From: Gnetum montanum
Lineage: Eukaryota; Streptophyta; Gnetopsida; Gnetales; Gnetaceae
Direction of reading: 5' to 3'
Length of the DNA: 57,607 nucleotides
NCBI GenBank assembly: GCA_015680685.1
Contig: MNCI01003306.1
Span: 176,517-234,123, forward strand
A program made the position numbers and the translations under genes. Shown here one piece after another: positions 10,440 through 23,079 of the stretch. Every line of letters begins with the position of its first letter. Position 1 is the first letter of the stretch. The notes below the pieces were generated by a model. That model did not search any database, was not told the DNA's origin, and saw only the letters and a list, made by a program, of their open reading frames with translations.

Positions 10440-11920
10440 CTTTATTATCCCGTTGTAATCGAGACAAGTAATTAGTGATCATATTCTCAATTCCCTTTCA
10501 ATCTACCATTGCAAGATCGAACTCCTACAAGATCACTAGCCACCATATGACATGAGGGCTTAATGTCGATTTGTTCATGAGGAAGCAAATTGCACTATGA
10601 TTAGTATGAACAAACACTTTATATCCAAGAACATAGTGCCTTAACTTCTCTAGAGCATACACCACTATTGTTAGTTCTTTCTCTATTATGGTGTAATTCA
10701 ATTATGCACCCACAATGCTTCAACTTACGTAGTGGATGTAATATGGACATTTTTTGTTATCCAACTACGTAAGCATGGCTCCTAAGGCATAATTTGATGC
10801 ATTTGTCATGATATGAAATAGTCTAGACCAATTAGGTGCTCATAGAATGGGAGTCTGTATGAGCTTTTACTTGAGGCTTTGCAATGCATTTTTTCATTCC
10901 TTAGTCTAGATGAATGGAGCATCTTTCTTTGTGAACTCGACCAACAATTTTGCAATCTTAGAGAAATTCTCTATGAATCACCGAGAGTAGCCAATGTGTC
11001 CAAGGAATGATTAAACATCTTTAATGGTTTTTGGTTAACAAGTTATTCATTGGATGATCCTTATCTTTTTAGGGTCCACCTTAATCCCTGCCTAAGAATT
11101 TCTATGCCCTAGTACAATGCTCTCTTGGACCATGAGATGGCTCTTCTACCAATTAAGCTAAATATTTATCTCCATATACATTTTAAGCACATGCTTAAGG
11201 TGGTCCAAGGCTTGCTCAAATGTAGCACCATAGGTGGAGAAGCCATCTATGAACACTTCCATCCCACAATCAATTTATTATTGAAAAATGCTTAGGAACA
11301 AGTGTTGAAATGTTGTTGGAGCATTACACAAATCAAAAGGCATCTTTCGATATGCAAAAGTCCCCCAAGGACTCGTGAATGTTGTTTTGACTTGATCGTT
11401 TTATGCATTATGGATTTGGTTATAGCCACTATAGCCATCCATAAAACTATAATAGTAATGCCTAGATATAGTATCTAACACTTGATCCACAAATGACAAT
11501 GGAAAGTGATCTTTGAATGTTTCCATATTCAACAATAGGAAGTTAATATAGACCCACCACTTGGCCATCTTTCTTTAGTACAATCATAAGTGGACTAACC
11601 TACTCACAATCTGCAATGGGATAGATAAACCCTGCCTTGAGGAGTATTTTGATTTCCTCTTTGAAAATTTGCTTTAATTTGGGGTTGAATTGCCATTGTA
11701 GATGCCACTTTGGCTTCATTGTCGAATTAGTGTAAATACGATGCTGACATATCCTAGGATAAATCCTTATGAGTTCAAGGTATTACCAAGCAAAGGCTTT
11801 TGGCCATTTGTTAACCACCTTCAACAATATTTGTTTCTGTTTTGGAGCAATATTGGCATTGATGATTATCAACTTAACCTTTGTCAAAAATGCATATTCC
11901 ATGCTAGTAGGTAGAGTTTT
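10440..11920 (-). pseudogene. pol: E0 reverse transcriptase and RNase H remnant
   Basis: The minus strand aligns in order with the RT-RNase H of E2 (about 23280-24600), with numerous stops and frame changes. The polymerase catalytic box appears as FIDGF (about 11253-11239) in place of the usual F/Y-M-D-D-F, so the second Asp is lost. Conserved surroundings are the palm and the primer-grip side, near PSMVFID-type sequence. RNase H follows at about 10900-10440. These enzymes would copy element RNA into DNA. This copy cannot. Confidence 0.78.
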
Positions 11921-12490
11921 CAACTCTAAAGGCTCTTGTTTAAAATTTTTAGGGATTTTCAACTCTCACCAATATGTATCATCATTTACATCATCAGAGA
12001 GTTGGTGATGAACTTGCTCTAGTTTATCCATGTTTTCAATATAGGCACATGTCAAAATTTTAGTAGATTCCATGCAAAGTGTGCTACTTCTAAGATCAAT
12101 TGTCAGTCACTAGGTGCCCTCCTATTTTGTGGCTTCTATGTATAGGCACCTTTGGATCTTAGATTCATCTACGCACTATCTACATGCTTTGATGGCTATG
12201 CTCTTGATAGACTGGAATTTTTGCACATAATTACACCCAGTATCATTGTACATGATGCATGGAACTCTCTTCTTCTCGATCATTCCAAATTCATTCTCCT
12301 TGAAAATTTCCAAGGAGAGATCTTTGATGCTCATTGGTGCATTAATAGTGCTTAATCATGTCCTTCCCATAATAACTGGGAAGTCTCCCTTGTAGTTCTT
12401 AACCTTGATTACCAGAAAATCAATAGGATAGGACCATCCACAAACAGTGATTACAGTGTCCTCTATAAGTCCCAAAGGAATAGTGATTGA

Positions 12491-12730
12491 TTAGTCTGCC
12501 AATTCTAGATGGATATTGCTCTTCTTGAGAGGTGATAGGTTCCATTCTTTGTACATGTCATGGGAAATTAGATTGACATTAAACCTTGTATCGAAAAAAG
12601 CCTTGCATGGCTCATGTCTAGTGATATGCAAGTAAATGAGAGGACTTCCAACGTCAAATCTTTTCCTAGGAAGGTTGCTAGCCTTTATCCAATCAGATAC
12701 ATTGCGGGTTAACATAATATTGTGAATCAT
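12491..12730 (-). pseudogene. pol: E0 aspartic protease remnant
   Basis: CKAFFDTRFNVNLISHDMY corresponds to the retropepsin active-site region CKALLDSGSSVNLISHEMY of E2. The catalytic Asp-Ser/Thr-Gly is DTR here, so the Gly is lost by a G-to-A type change. The remaining 80-residue frame (NLSPLKKSNIHLELAD) is open up to a stop where E4 has Gln. The protein continues toward lower coordinates (about 12480-12320: PIDFLVIKV, then GRTWLST-like sequence). It would have cleaved the Gag-Pol polyprotein. Confidence 0.78.
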
Positions 12731-13379
12731 AGGAGGTGTTTGGTTTGAAGGGCTCTTGAAATGATTTGATGTGGAGGATGATGAGGAGATAGGACAGCTA
12801 GTTGCATTAGTTTATGAGGAATTTGGAGGACTATTGGGTTGGAAGAATGGTTATTTTCAGGATCTAGGTTCCAAACCATTCAATTAGAAAGATAGTTGTA
12901 AGTTGATAGCCCTAGTAGCATTACATTGTTGTGGCTATGATGGAATTTTACCTTGCATAGATGGAGTAGGAGGTAATTGGGTTGAGGGTGTAGGAGCATG
13001 TGCTAAAGGATGAGAAGGGTGATATGGATATGTGGTTTTCCCTACAGTAGATGGAGAATGAGTTTTATGATACTTTGGAGGGTAGTAATGGTGCTGAAAA
13101 GAAGCATGACTAGAAGAGTCACATTGAGACATTTGGTTACTGAACATAGTACCTATATGGATCTAGCTACCTATAAGGGTACTAATACCTTGGTGGTAGC
13201 ATTTCCCATGACTGTTGGTGTTACCATTGTTGGTACTACTCATATGGTTGTGGTGGAGCTCCACTTGAATAATAAGCTTGTATTTGTTGGTGGAACTGCC
13301 TAGGATTGCCTTGAGGATAAGGTAATCTTCTAGGTACTTACCTTCTTACTAATCTAGGACTCAGTGTATACATCCAAGA

Positions 13380-15176
13380 CTCTTACAAGTGTGACATGAT
13401 AGGGCAACATCCTTTAGGATGTTTGTATTGGTAGATGTCACACCCACCATCATCATCTAGTTTTGTCTCCACAACTTCTTCTATTGTAGTAACTTTGCCC
13501 TTACCCCTTTGGTAGGCATGTTCATCTCTTTTTTGCCTTCTGCGGTTATAGTTACTACTCTACTCTCTTGATTCTTCTACAATCTTTAGAGTAGTTTGGA
13601 ATTTTTCATCCAATGAATCCCACATTTTATCTACCTTGGCCAAAGTTTTAGACATAGATTTTTGGACAAATAAGGTCTTTTTGTTCACCACATCATCAAG
13701 TGATGACTCCTCCTTATTGCTGAAAAATTGAACCTCCCTTTTACCAATGGAAGGATCCCTATTATATTCCTCAGAACTTTTCCATTTCCTCAGTTCTCCT
13801 TCTTCTTTTGCTATGTGCTCTATTAGTCTTTGGATTTTATGGGCTCTAAGTTCCGATTGTCTTCATTGGGCATAAACCCCAAAAGTTCTTTTCGTTTTTA
13901 ATATGAGTCTATCTATGATGTCGCAAAGTTGTTCTTGATGAGAATAACCATGGTTAGGGCATTGGTGTATGACATAATAGTATTTGCTTATGGCAGCGTC
14001 CAAGGGTTCATGTGTTCCTTACTTCCATCCTTGGATATGCCTTCTCAGATTATACACTTAGGAGTATGTCTAATATTTATCATTGAATAGCTCTAGCATT
14101 GTACTCCACCTATGGATGGATTTAAGCTCCAAGGACTAATACCAGCTATTGGCTTCCTTAATGAGTGTCTTGCAAAATAGCTTTAATTTTTGCCAATCAT
14201 TTTCAATATTTTGTAAGGCACAAGCAATATGAAAGGCTTGAAGATGTGTTTGTAGATTTGAGTTATATCCCCTCTCAAATCTAAGGATATTTTTCATATT
14301 AATTTGCTTGATTTGACTATCTTTCACATGCCTGGTTGAAATTTTGACTGCCTCTTGAATGTTTAGCATGCTCTGAGTTTCCAACAAAGGCTCATCATCA
14401 TCATTGTTTTTATAATGCCAATGATGTCCTCTACTATCCCTTCGTTCATGGTGATCTCTGTGATTATCATTGTGGACCCATTGTTCACCTTCATCACGAT
14501 TGTCCTTTCTACGATGTCTATTAGAACCAGAAGAGGAAGAAGAAGATTCAGACAAAGAGGGTGAAGAAGGAGAAGGATTGCCACCACCATGATGTTTACC
14601 AACTCCTTTATGCTTGTCATAGCCACGTTCGTTAGCTTTCTTGTCATCTTGATGCTTGCGTGAGCCCCTACTTTGACTCCCACTTTTGCATAAATCCAAA
14701 TTGTTGATAGTGGACTACAACTTTAGGTTAAAGCCCCCATCACCAATATCAAGGGATAGAGAATCTTTATGTTGAGAACTCGTAGAGGGAGGATCCTCAT
14801 TGTCATTTTGGTTGAGCAGGAACAAGGGATTGGTGAATTGTTTTCCCTTCATATCCTCATGGTGCTTATCCTGGTGTCAATCTCTCCTGCATTGTGTTTT
14901 AGTGGGATGATAGTCCTGATAGTTACAGTCATGCACAACATACTCTTCTTGAATATCCTAGATGCCCAACCTCCTAAGATTTTGGAGTAGCATCCTAGGC
15001 ACAAATCGATCAGGAGGCATTACAATGTTTTCCTCCATATCTTACCACCGCAGTTGTTCATCCTAATGTAGAATGAAGGTGAAATTAGGCACATACTCAT
15101 CTAGATGAGTATATACCATCTTGCATTCTTGAGGCACTAGCAATCTAGTATCATCATGCTTGTGAGAAGAAGACAT
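13380..15176 (-). pseudogene. gag: E0 gag remnant
   Basis: It starts at ATG 15176-15174 with MSSSHKHDD, matched by MSSSHKSN in E2. An intact stretch of 187 codons (14699-14136) holds a basic, Ser- and His-rich segment, then DDDEPLLETQSML and the capsid-like LQTHLQAFHIACALQNIENDW. After many stops, the zinc knuckle appears at about 13432-13390 as CDIYQYKHPKGCC, with the second Cys changed to Tyr. A Pro/Tyr-rich tail is at about 13150-12930. It is non-functional. Confidence 0.8.
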
Positions 15177-15310
15177 TCTACAATTAAAATAGATTATCAG
15201 TATGCTTAAATTATTATATTTATTTTTAGAATGATTTTTGACCTTAGGGTTTATCAATGATGTTAATGATTTTTACTATACCTAGATAGCACATGTTTTA
15301 AACAAAAAGA

Positions 15311-15330
15311 ATCCTAGTTAATAGTGCCAA
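15311..15330 (-). promoter_or_regulatory. E0 primer-binding site remnant
   Basis: On the minus strand, TTGGCACTATTAACTAGGAT directly follows the LTR end. It aligns with the E1 site (TTGGCGCCATTGCCAAGGA) but is more decayed. Confidence 0.5.
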
Positions 15331-15905
15331 TGATGAGCAGCAAGTACCCCTACGCTCAACCATATGAATCACTAAGTGTTCATGTGTGATCCAGTCAAAT
15401 TTCATGGACTCTATGTCTTCTGATACACTAGCCTCTAGGGAGTGAACTTGTTGTAACAATCATTCGTTATCTTCCTAATTACACTTGTGATATGCAAAGG
15501 TACAGTTAAGTGTAATCAAGGCATATAATTTTTATTATTTTTATGTTTTGTGTTTCGGGTGCCTAAAATAAAGGATGAAAGAAATGAAGTAATTTAATTG
15601 TTAATTTAATTTAACTAACTACACCTAACTAATCCTAACATATGCATCCATTCTCACTTTTCATCCACATGTTGAACATGTATAACATTGTTCGGTTACC
15701 AAATGTTAAGTGTTGCTAGGATTACCAAGCATCATGCACATGCTCAAAGTGGCCATACTTATTTACTTAATTAATCGCTACTTATTCTAGCTTAGTTTAG
15801 CCTAATTAATTATTTAATTAATTAAAGAATTAAATAAATTTTCTAAAACAATTAAATACATGAAGAAAATATTTAATTTAGCCAAAGTGCTACAAGGTTT
15901 ATCAG
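15331..15905 (-). repeat. E0 5' LTR, 3' portion only
   Basis: It begins on the plus strand with TGATGAGCAGCAAGTACCCC, the inverse of the LTR end common to E1, E2 and E4. Similarity to the E2 LTR (19678 back to about 19140) continues to AAGGTTTATCAGA near 15900. There it passes into the repeat array of E7. The U3 half with the promoter is not found, so the LTR is truncated or displaced. Confidence 0.72.
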
Positions 15906-17705
15906 AATAGCACATATTGAGGCCTATTTTGCAAAATTTTTCTAAGTGTTAGCAGTAGTCACATGAAAATTTTTCTAAGTGTCATGTTATGCTTTGAATC
16001 TGCTACTACGCTCCCTAGTGTAGCTAGCGTAGCACACACTTCCATGGCTAGTTTGCCCCAAGTGTCAAGCCAGAGGTAGTCAAGGGTTGCTTGGGATGGA
16101 CGAAATAGTTTAGCAAATTTTTTATCTCCTAGGTTGTCACACTTGCTACGCTCCCCAGCGTAGCTACGTAGCACATGTTCCAATGGCAAGTTCACCCAAC
16201 CAGGCTAGAGATTGTCAGAATTGCTTAGGATGCCAAAAATACTTCAACAAATTTTCTATCTCTTGGGTTTGTCATGCATGCTACACTCCCCAGCATAGCT
16301 AGTGTGGCATAGGTTCCAATATCCAATTTTGCCTAAGTGTTGGACAAGGATCTGTCAAGCTAGCTCGACATGGAAGACACATTTGGCACATTTTCTAACT
16401 TCCGAGGCTACCTCTCTTACTACACCCCAAAGCATAGCCAATGTACCATGAAGGAAGACTATAAATTTTGTCAAAATTTGGTTAAGTGTCCCTATAACAC
16501 TCACCAATGTAGCTAGTGTAACTAGTGTGAAACATCAAAATTTTGCAAATTTTTACTAAGTTTTGTGTTACGCTCTAGAGCGTAGCCAACATGACACTAA
16601 AAAAAAGCCTTTGACAACCTATATAAGCCTTCAGAACTTGGCATCAACCTTCATCCCAACTCTGACATTCCTCCGGCAATGAAGATCAACAATTTCTATT
16701 TCTTTTGCACCCCCATTGGTCCCAAAAATTGTTCCCGCACTTGACCCTACTCAGAAGATGGGAAGATGTAGTCCCAAAGCATAGCCTCCAAGTTGTGCTA
16801 TTTTGCACTATTTGTAGGTGCATTGCAGTCTCTCAAACTTTGGCAAATGTAGTCTAGGTAGTGTAGTCACAGTTCAACAATCTCTAGGGACCCATTGTTG
16901 TTCTTTAGAGCGTAACACTTTGCTACTCTCATGAGAGTGTAACATGTCAGTGTAACCCCATCTACGCTCATGCCACATGGCACCCAATTCATGTTTCACA
17001 CTAAACCTAGTCCTATAAACACCTTGACATTCAGCACTCTAGGGGTGGGCAAATCAAAAGAGCATTGGACATTTTAATTTTCTGAGCATACATGGCATTC
17101 TTGCACCTGAACATTTGAGCTTCACACCTTGGCACCTCCCAAAACACATTCCATCATTGCACTCATAGAACATGGCAACAACCAACCTAGTAGGTTCAAT
17201 CTCCACTGCAATCATTAGCTCCACGTCCTGGGCATCCCAAAGACTAAGATTGCACTACTATGCTACCACTATGCCTACTTGATACCATGTACCATTCTCA
17301 CCTCTTATCTAACAATAGTTGCACTCCCCCTTTTTGGGGTGGTGCATTTTTTTCTTTATTCTTATGATCTATTCCATTTCTTTTCCAAGCATTTTTCTTT
17401 GATATTAAGCATAACTCTTGCACTTTTCTGCTATTTGATACATATTTGCACACTCACATTGCTGTTTTCAGGTTAGACACCTTACTATGCTCTAGTTTAG
17501 CCAATCCTAGTATCCACACGTAATGCAGTATAAACCCTTCTCACATACGGTCATTTTAATATCACATAAGTCCCTCTATGATCGACAAGATCATTTAGGA
17601 CAACTTGTTTTTATTTTCCAGCACAGCCCTTGCATGGATTCAAGGTTAGGTTGTATGCCTACTGACCTCTTGATGTTCTAGCCATCGACATTTTTGGATG
17701 TCACA
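15906..17705 (+). mobile_element. E7: LTR-like block related to the E3 LTRs
   Basis: It shares with the E3 LTRs an early segment GCAAAATTTTTCTAAGTGT, clusters of CGTAGC-type palindromes, a TATA-like CTATATAAGCC (about 16619), a C-rich/G-rich hairpin (about 17322), and the terminal segment GGTTAGGTTGTATGCC ending GGATGTCACA at 17705. No internal coding region follows, so it is probably a solo LTR. The left boundary is uncertain and no clean target duplication was found. Confidence 0.62.
16007..16560 (+). repeat. Tandem repeat of about 138 bp with palindromic cores in E7
   Basis: Four diverged copies start near TACGCTCC at 16007, 16147, 16282 and 16421, spaced 135-140 bp. Each core reads like TACGCTCCCCAGCGTAGC, a palindrome, followed by a linker including GCAAATTTT and CTATCTC. 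The later copies are most decayed. Confidence 0.6.
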
Positions 17706-18832
17706 AGGATCTATCAACTTGTGACTCACAACCACTAACCTTCTAGAGGATTGGCAATAGGGACGAACACACCTATGCCATGTACTAGCCATAAAGATGA
17801 ACAATCCCAAAAATTCTTGTGCCATAATGGGTACCTATAATATAATATTCCAATCATACCAATCTCATCAACATGACATATCATATTCAACAGGTCCCCA
17901 TCATACCATTCATCGCATATATATTAATAAACAATTCATAACCAAAACTGTACAATTTTTGGAAATATGCAAAAGAACATGTCCAAGCTCAATCTTTTAA
18001 CTATCCACTCCACATGCCCACATCGCATGATCATATACGCTAATCCAATACAAAAATATAGGGAAAAGGTAAAAATAATTCAATGATTCAAATTGTTGTG
18101 GTAGAAAGTTTGAAACAAGCATAAAATCCTCAAAAAGCCAGTAGGACTCTGCTTCTCTTCAAACAAGTTCTGCACCCATGTAGATACAACCACAACAATT
18201 CCAAATCCAGGTTTAGAGCAAGAAAGAATTGTCCACAAAGCTCAAAATTTAGAAAAATGTAGAACAGAAGAAAAGAGAAGGAAAAAATTGAAGAAACAAG
18301 CTCTTGTTCATTTTTGTTATGTGAAACAGAAAACAAAAATGTAATAGAACCTAATTTGTATGGGTAGGCAGTGGTGGGGCGATGGGAACAAAAAACAACA
18401 ATATTTCACCATATGCTTTTTATTTAATAGAAAAAAACAATGATGCACTTCTTTTCTCACATGATGTAAATTGACTTTACTTTTACTTTTGAATTATTTA
18501 TTATTATTTTTCAAGAAAATATTTTCATAAGCTATATTTTTTTCCTCCACAACTAATGCCATGAACTTCAATCATGCGTAACAAACACATTGGGACTCTA
18601 AATTAAAAATTTTTGAACCTGCAGGATCCTTATCACACACTCTACACCTTCACATGCCAAAATTGCACCCAAGCATCACACAACATAGTGCTATAGTTCA
18701 AATGCATAAATATTAAAATTTTATATAAAGATTAAATGCATACCAAATAGGTCCTATTGTACCCCAATCCAACACCCCTACTAACAACATCACCTATTGA
18801 ACACATCACACAGGGCTAATGTACATAATCAA
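17706..18832. other. Unassigned AT-rich sequence
   Basis: No retrotransposon domain, LTR similarity or convincing ORF is recognised. It contains only short open frames and A-rich stretches. It may be old host sequence or repeat too decayed to recognise by eye. Confidence 0.4.
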
Positions 18833-19678
18833 TGATGAATCGCATTATTTGTCTGCTCTGATATTGGGTACACAATGTTAGAGCTGCAAAGTTGGGTATT
18901 CGATGTTGGGTGGCGGAGGGGGGTATATGCTAGCCTATAAATATAGCACTGGGGCTCTTAATTTGGAATCAATTTTTAGTCATTTTTCAATTAGAGTAGC
19001 GAAGCTTTTGTAGTTTATTCTCTTCAAAGTAAGAATATTTTTTGAGTGCTCATAGAAAGAGTCTAAGTGTGTATGGTTCTTTGCTTGAGCACTAATGTAC
19101 CTGAGCATAACAGTGTGACGGGAATATAACAAACTCTTTTGACAATCCTTACAACACTGAGAAAAGATTAATATTTCTTTTAATGTACTTTACTTTCATG
19201 CTTTCTACTTAAATGCATTTTAATTGAGCAATTTATTTCCAGTAGTTAATGAACACAAGCACGACCACTTTGAGCATACATATAGTACTTGGTAACCTAG
19301 TAATGCTTAATGTTTCGTAGCCTAGTAGTGTTTTATGTGTTCAACATGTGTCCAAGAAAGTGGAATGATTACTTGTGTTAGGTGAAATAGGTAGTAAATG
19401 AATTAGATTTTAAGTTACTCTACTCTTCATTCTTGTTGTCGATGATTACATCTATAAAACATAAAATAAGAAAAATCAAGTACCTTAATTATACTTAAAC
19501 CATACCCTTGAGCCTCACAAGTGTAGCTGGGAAGATAACAAATGTTCTCAACACCCATTTCACTTCCTAGAAGAGCTAGAGCACTAGAGAACTATAGGTC
19601 CATGAAATTTGACTGGATCATGCATCAATGCGTTAGTGATTCATATGGTTGGCCGTAGGGATACCTCACTGCTCATCA
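18833..19678 (+). repeat. E2 5' LTR
   Basis: It begins TGATGAATCGC and ends CTGCTCATCA. A TATA-like CCTATAAATATAG is at about 18935. GATATC units of the E1 and E4 LTRs are represented by diverged forms such as CGATGTTGGG. The last third matches the LTR ends of E0, E1 and E4. Confidence 0.88.
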
Positions 19679-19699
19679 TTAGTGTCATTTCTGAGGACC
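19679..19699 (+). promoter_or_regulatory. E2 primer-binding site remnant
   Basis: TTAGTGTCATTTCTGAGGAC directly follows the LTR and aligns with the tRNA-Asp type site of E1, with several transitions. Confidence 0.5.
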
Positions 19700-19838
19700 T
19701 TTTGGTTATTTTGTGCACTATCTAGGACTTAGTGAAAAGTATTTAAATCATTGGAACAAACCTTAGATTCATATCACATCTTAAGATTACTACAACAATA
19801 TTTAGAAGTACACTATGTTATAGCTGATCTAATTGAAA

Positions 19839-22150
19839 ATGTCTTCTTCTCATAAGAGCAATTCTCTGCCCATTTCTGATAAAGCTTATTAGCTAGTGCC
19901 TCAACAATATCAAATAGTATATGCTCATCCTAATGAGTATGCACCAAACTTCACCTTCATCCTGCACTAGGATGAATAGCTATGATGGCATAACATGGAG
20001 GGCAACATTGTGTTGCTGCTTGATTGATCTATTCCTACAATGCTCCACCAAATGCTTATATGATATGTTCTTCTGGAACATCATGTTGAGTATGTTGTGC
20101 AAGATACTGATGCCAAGGATTATCATCCCATTGAGGCATAACATCTATAAGATTGACAACTAGAATAACGTTATAAATCTTCGAAGGGAAAAAGATTTAA
20201 CAATTCTCCATTCCTGTTATACCAACAAGCTAGTGGAGAATCCTTCTTTAGGGGGTTTCCCATTCAATGAAATTCCTCTCTTTGACTTCAGTGAAGGAGG
20301 TTAAAACTATAATTTTTAATCTACAATTCAGAATCTTGGTTCTGGTAAAAATGGCTCCAATGACAAAGAAGGATTAGGAGGGGAAGTCAAGGTGGGAATG
20401 TAGACAAAAAATAAGATGGTGATCGGGTTTGCGATCATTGAATAGGTGGAAGCAGGCACCATGATGGTACTAGTTCTCCTTCCTCTTCCCCTTCATTGTC
20501 ATCTTCTTCTTCTTCTAGCTCTGACAATGACCGCAAAAGGTGAGATCGTGATGGAGGTGACCAAAATGAATAAAATGACTGACTAGACCAAAATGACCAA
20601 AGGGATCGTTGGGAGAGGCAAGATCAAGGGCATGGACATTCAAGAGAGGCATGTCACCATGAATGAAGGGGTAGTTGAGGACATCATAGAAACTATGACC
20701 AAGGCCTCAATGAGCCTATGCTTGCTGCTTGAAGTATGCTTAATATCATAGAGGCAATAAGAATTCCAATAAAGCATGTGAAGGATAGTCAGATCAAAAG
20801 GTTAGACATGAACAATATTTTTCGATTTGAAAGATGGTATAACTTTGATTTGCAGAACCATATTCAAGCTTTTCAAGATGCATGTGCCTTGCAAAACATA
20901 CAGAATGAGTGATAGAAACTTAAGTTGTTTCCTAGGACATTGATCAAAGAAGTAAAGAACTGGTAATGGTCATTAGAGCTAGAATCTATTAGACGATGGA
21001 GTACCATGCTAGCATTTTTCAATGATAAATGTCAAATGTACTTTATATTTTCCAACTTGAGAAGGAAAATTCAAGGATAAAAACAAGGAACACATGAACC
21101 CTTGGATGCCTCCATCAACCAATACGATTCCTTGATGCACAAATGTCTAGACAATCTTCAACTAGAAACGAAAAGAACCCTTGGCATCTATGCCTAAGGG
21201 CAACTATCAGAACTAAGTGCTCATTAAATACAAAGATTAATTAAGTAGGTAGTCAAAGAGAAAGGCGAACTAAGAAAAAGAGAAAGTGCAAAAGAGTATA
21301 ATCGTGATCCTTCCATTTGCAAGAGGGAGGTTCGATTCTATGATAGTGAGGACGAGTCCACACTTGATGAGGGGGTGAATAAGAAAACCTTGCCACTCCA
21401 AAATTTTTAGTCTAAACTTACGGCCAAGGTTGATCAGTTATGGGACTCCATGGATAGTATATTTCAAGCTATCCTCAAAATTTCTAAAGAGTCCAAAGAA
21501 TAAGGCAATGATTGTGAGTGCAAGAGGCACAAAGAAGTTGAATGTGCCTATCAAAAAGGTAAGAGCAAGATTGCTGCAATAGAAGAAGTTGCAGACAGTG
21601 AATTAGATGATGATCGTGGGTGTGACATCTGTTAGTATGAACATCCTAAGAGATGTTGCTCTGTTGTGTCACACTTACAAGACTCTAGGGTGTATGCCTT
21701 AAATCCACAACTTACACAAAGGCAAACATCCAGAAGATTACCTTATCCTTAAGGTAATTTTAGGTAGCTTTACCAATAATAGCAATATTATCCAAGTGGA
21801 GCTCCACCACAACCATATGAGCAGTATCCATAGTGGCAACAACCACAGTCATGGTCGTTGGCACCACTAAGGTAACAATACCCTTACTAGTCACCTGATC
21901 CATATGGTTATTACGTTTAGCAACCCTTGTCTCCATGTGACTTTTCCAATCATATCTTTACTTTCCAACGTCACTACCACCTTTCTGATTATTACTGCAC
22001 ATATTTTGCACATGAAAGAAGGGATACCATCTCTTACCCTTATCCTCCACCTATCCTTGCACATGCTCCTCCTTCACCTGCACAGCTACCACTTGCTCCA
22101 CCTATGTAGGGTGAACTATTAGCTCAACCGCAACAATGCAATGCTACGAG
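19839..22150 (+). pseudogene. gag: E2 gag remnant
   Basis: ATG at 19839 opens MSSSHKSNSLPISDKAY, matching the E0 gag start. The N-terminal segment YAPNFTFILH, the capsid-like SQIKRLDMNNIFRFER and THEPLDASINQYDSLMH, and the zinc knuckle near 21625 (CDIC, stop, YEHPKRCC) follow in order. The tail (about 21740-22110) is rich in Pro, Tyr, Gln and Ser. Dozens of stops, mostly at Gln or Trp positions, interrupt it. Confidence 0.8.
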
Positions 22151-22444
22151 GGATGTTAACTTACAACCAATTAATTAATCAAATGGGTTGAACACTCGGT
22201 CAAAGAAAAAACCTTTCTTTTGACCTCACAATCCACCTAAGCCCTCACATACACCCACGTTTGACAATCCTACTTCTTAATCTTCCTCTATATCACACAC
22301 CTTCGAGTCCCCTTCAAATTAAAATTTTCCTAGGATCCATACCATCTTGTTTACTCATATTGTATCTGATTAGATCCATGCTGGAAACCTTCCCAAGGAA
22401 TTAGCTAATCCTAGAAGTCCTCTAATTTATTTGTGGATTACTAG

Positions 22445-22841
22445 GAATGAACCGTGCAAGGCTCTTCTTGATTCAGGTTCTAGTGTCAATTTAATTTCTC
22501 ATGAGATGTACACCGCATGAAACATACCTTCTCTCAAGAAGAGCAACATCAAATTAGAATTAGCAGACTAGCCCATCACAATTCCATTAGGATTGGTAGA
22601 AGACATCGTGACCACTGTCTGTGGGTGGTCTTATCTTACTGATTTCCTAATAATCAAAGTGGAGAACTGCAAAGGCGATTTTCCAATCATCATGGGAAGG
22701 GCATGGCTAAGCACCGTTGATGCAAGAATGGGCATCAGAGATCTTTCCCTGGAGATATCCAAAGAAAATGCATTCAGAGAGATTGAGAAGAAGAGAGTTC
22801 CATGCATCACGTATAGCGATACAAGGTGCAATTATCTGTAG
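22445..22841 (+). pseudogene. pol: E2 aspartic protease remnant
   Basis: The active-site region CKALLDSGSSVNLISHEMY is intact (Asp-Ser-Gly at 22470-22478). FPIIMGRAWLST near 22680 is the hydrophobic-GR motif of retropepsins. Two early stops break the frame. The second replaces the Gln that E4 keeps in LADQSITIP. The last 82 codons are open. This is the best-preserved protease of a pol-bearing element here. Confidence 0.85.
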
Positions 22842-23079
22842 AAACTGTAAAGCAAGAATCTATCTTTGCATGCAAGCAGTGTGCACCAGAAGTAGAAATC
22901 CAAAGGTGTCTATATGTAGTGACCATAAAATAGGAGGACACCTAGTGGCTAACTACTGATTCTGAAACAACACACTTTTCATGGAACTAACTGAGAGCCT
23001 AACATGTGCATATGTCATGAGCATGGATGAACTAGAGCAAGTTCATCATCAACTCTTTGATGACACTCACTAGGGAGAG

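Noticed and set aside
14363-14683. Minus-strand frame of 106 codons overlapping the E0 gag
   Set aside because: It is a shadow of the gag frame at 14136-14699, which carries the conserved gag segments.
15906-17705. Target-site duplication for E7
   Set aside because: AAGGTTTATCA near 15895 and AAGGATCTATCA near 17704 are similar, but they cannot be placed at exact LTR ends, so no duplication is claimed.
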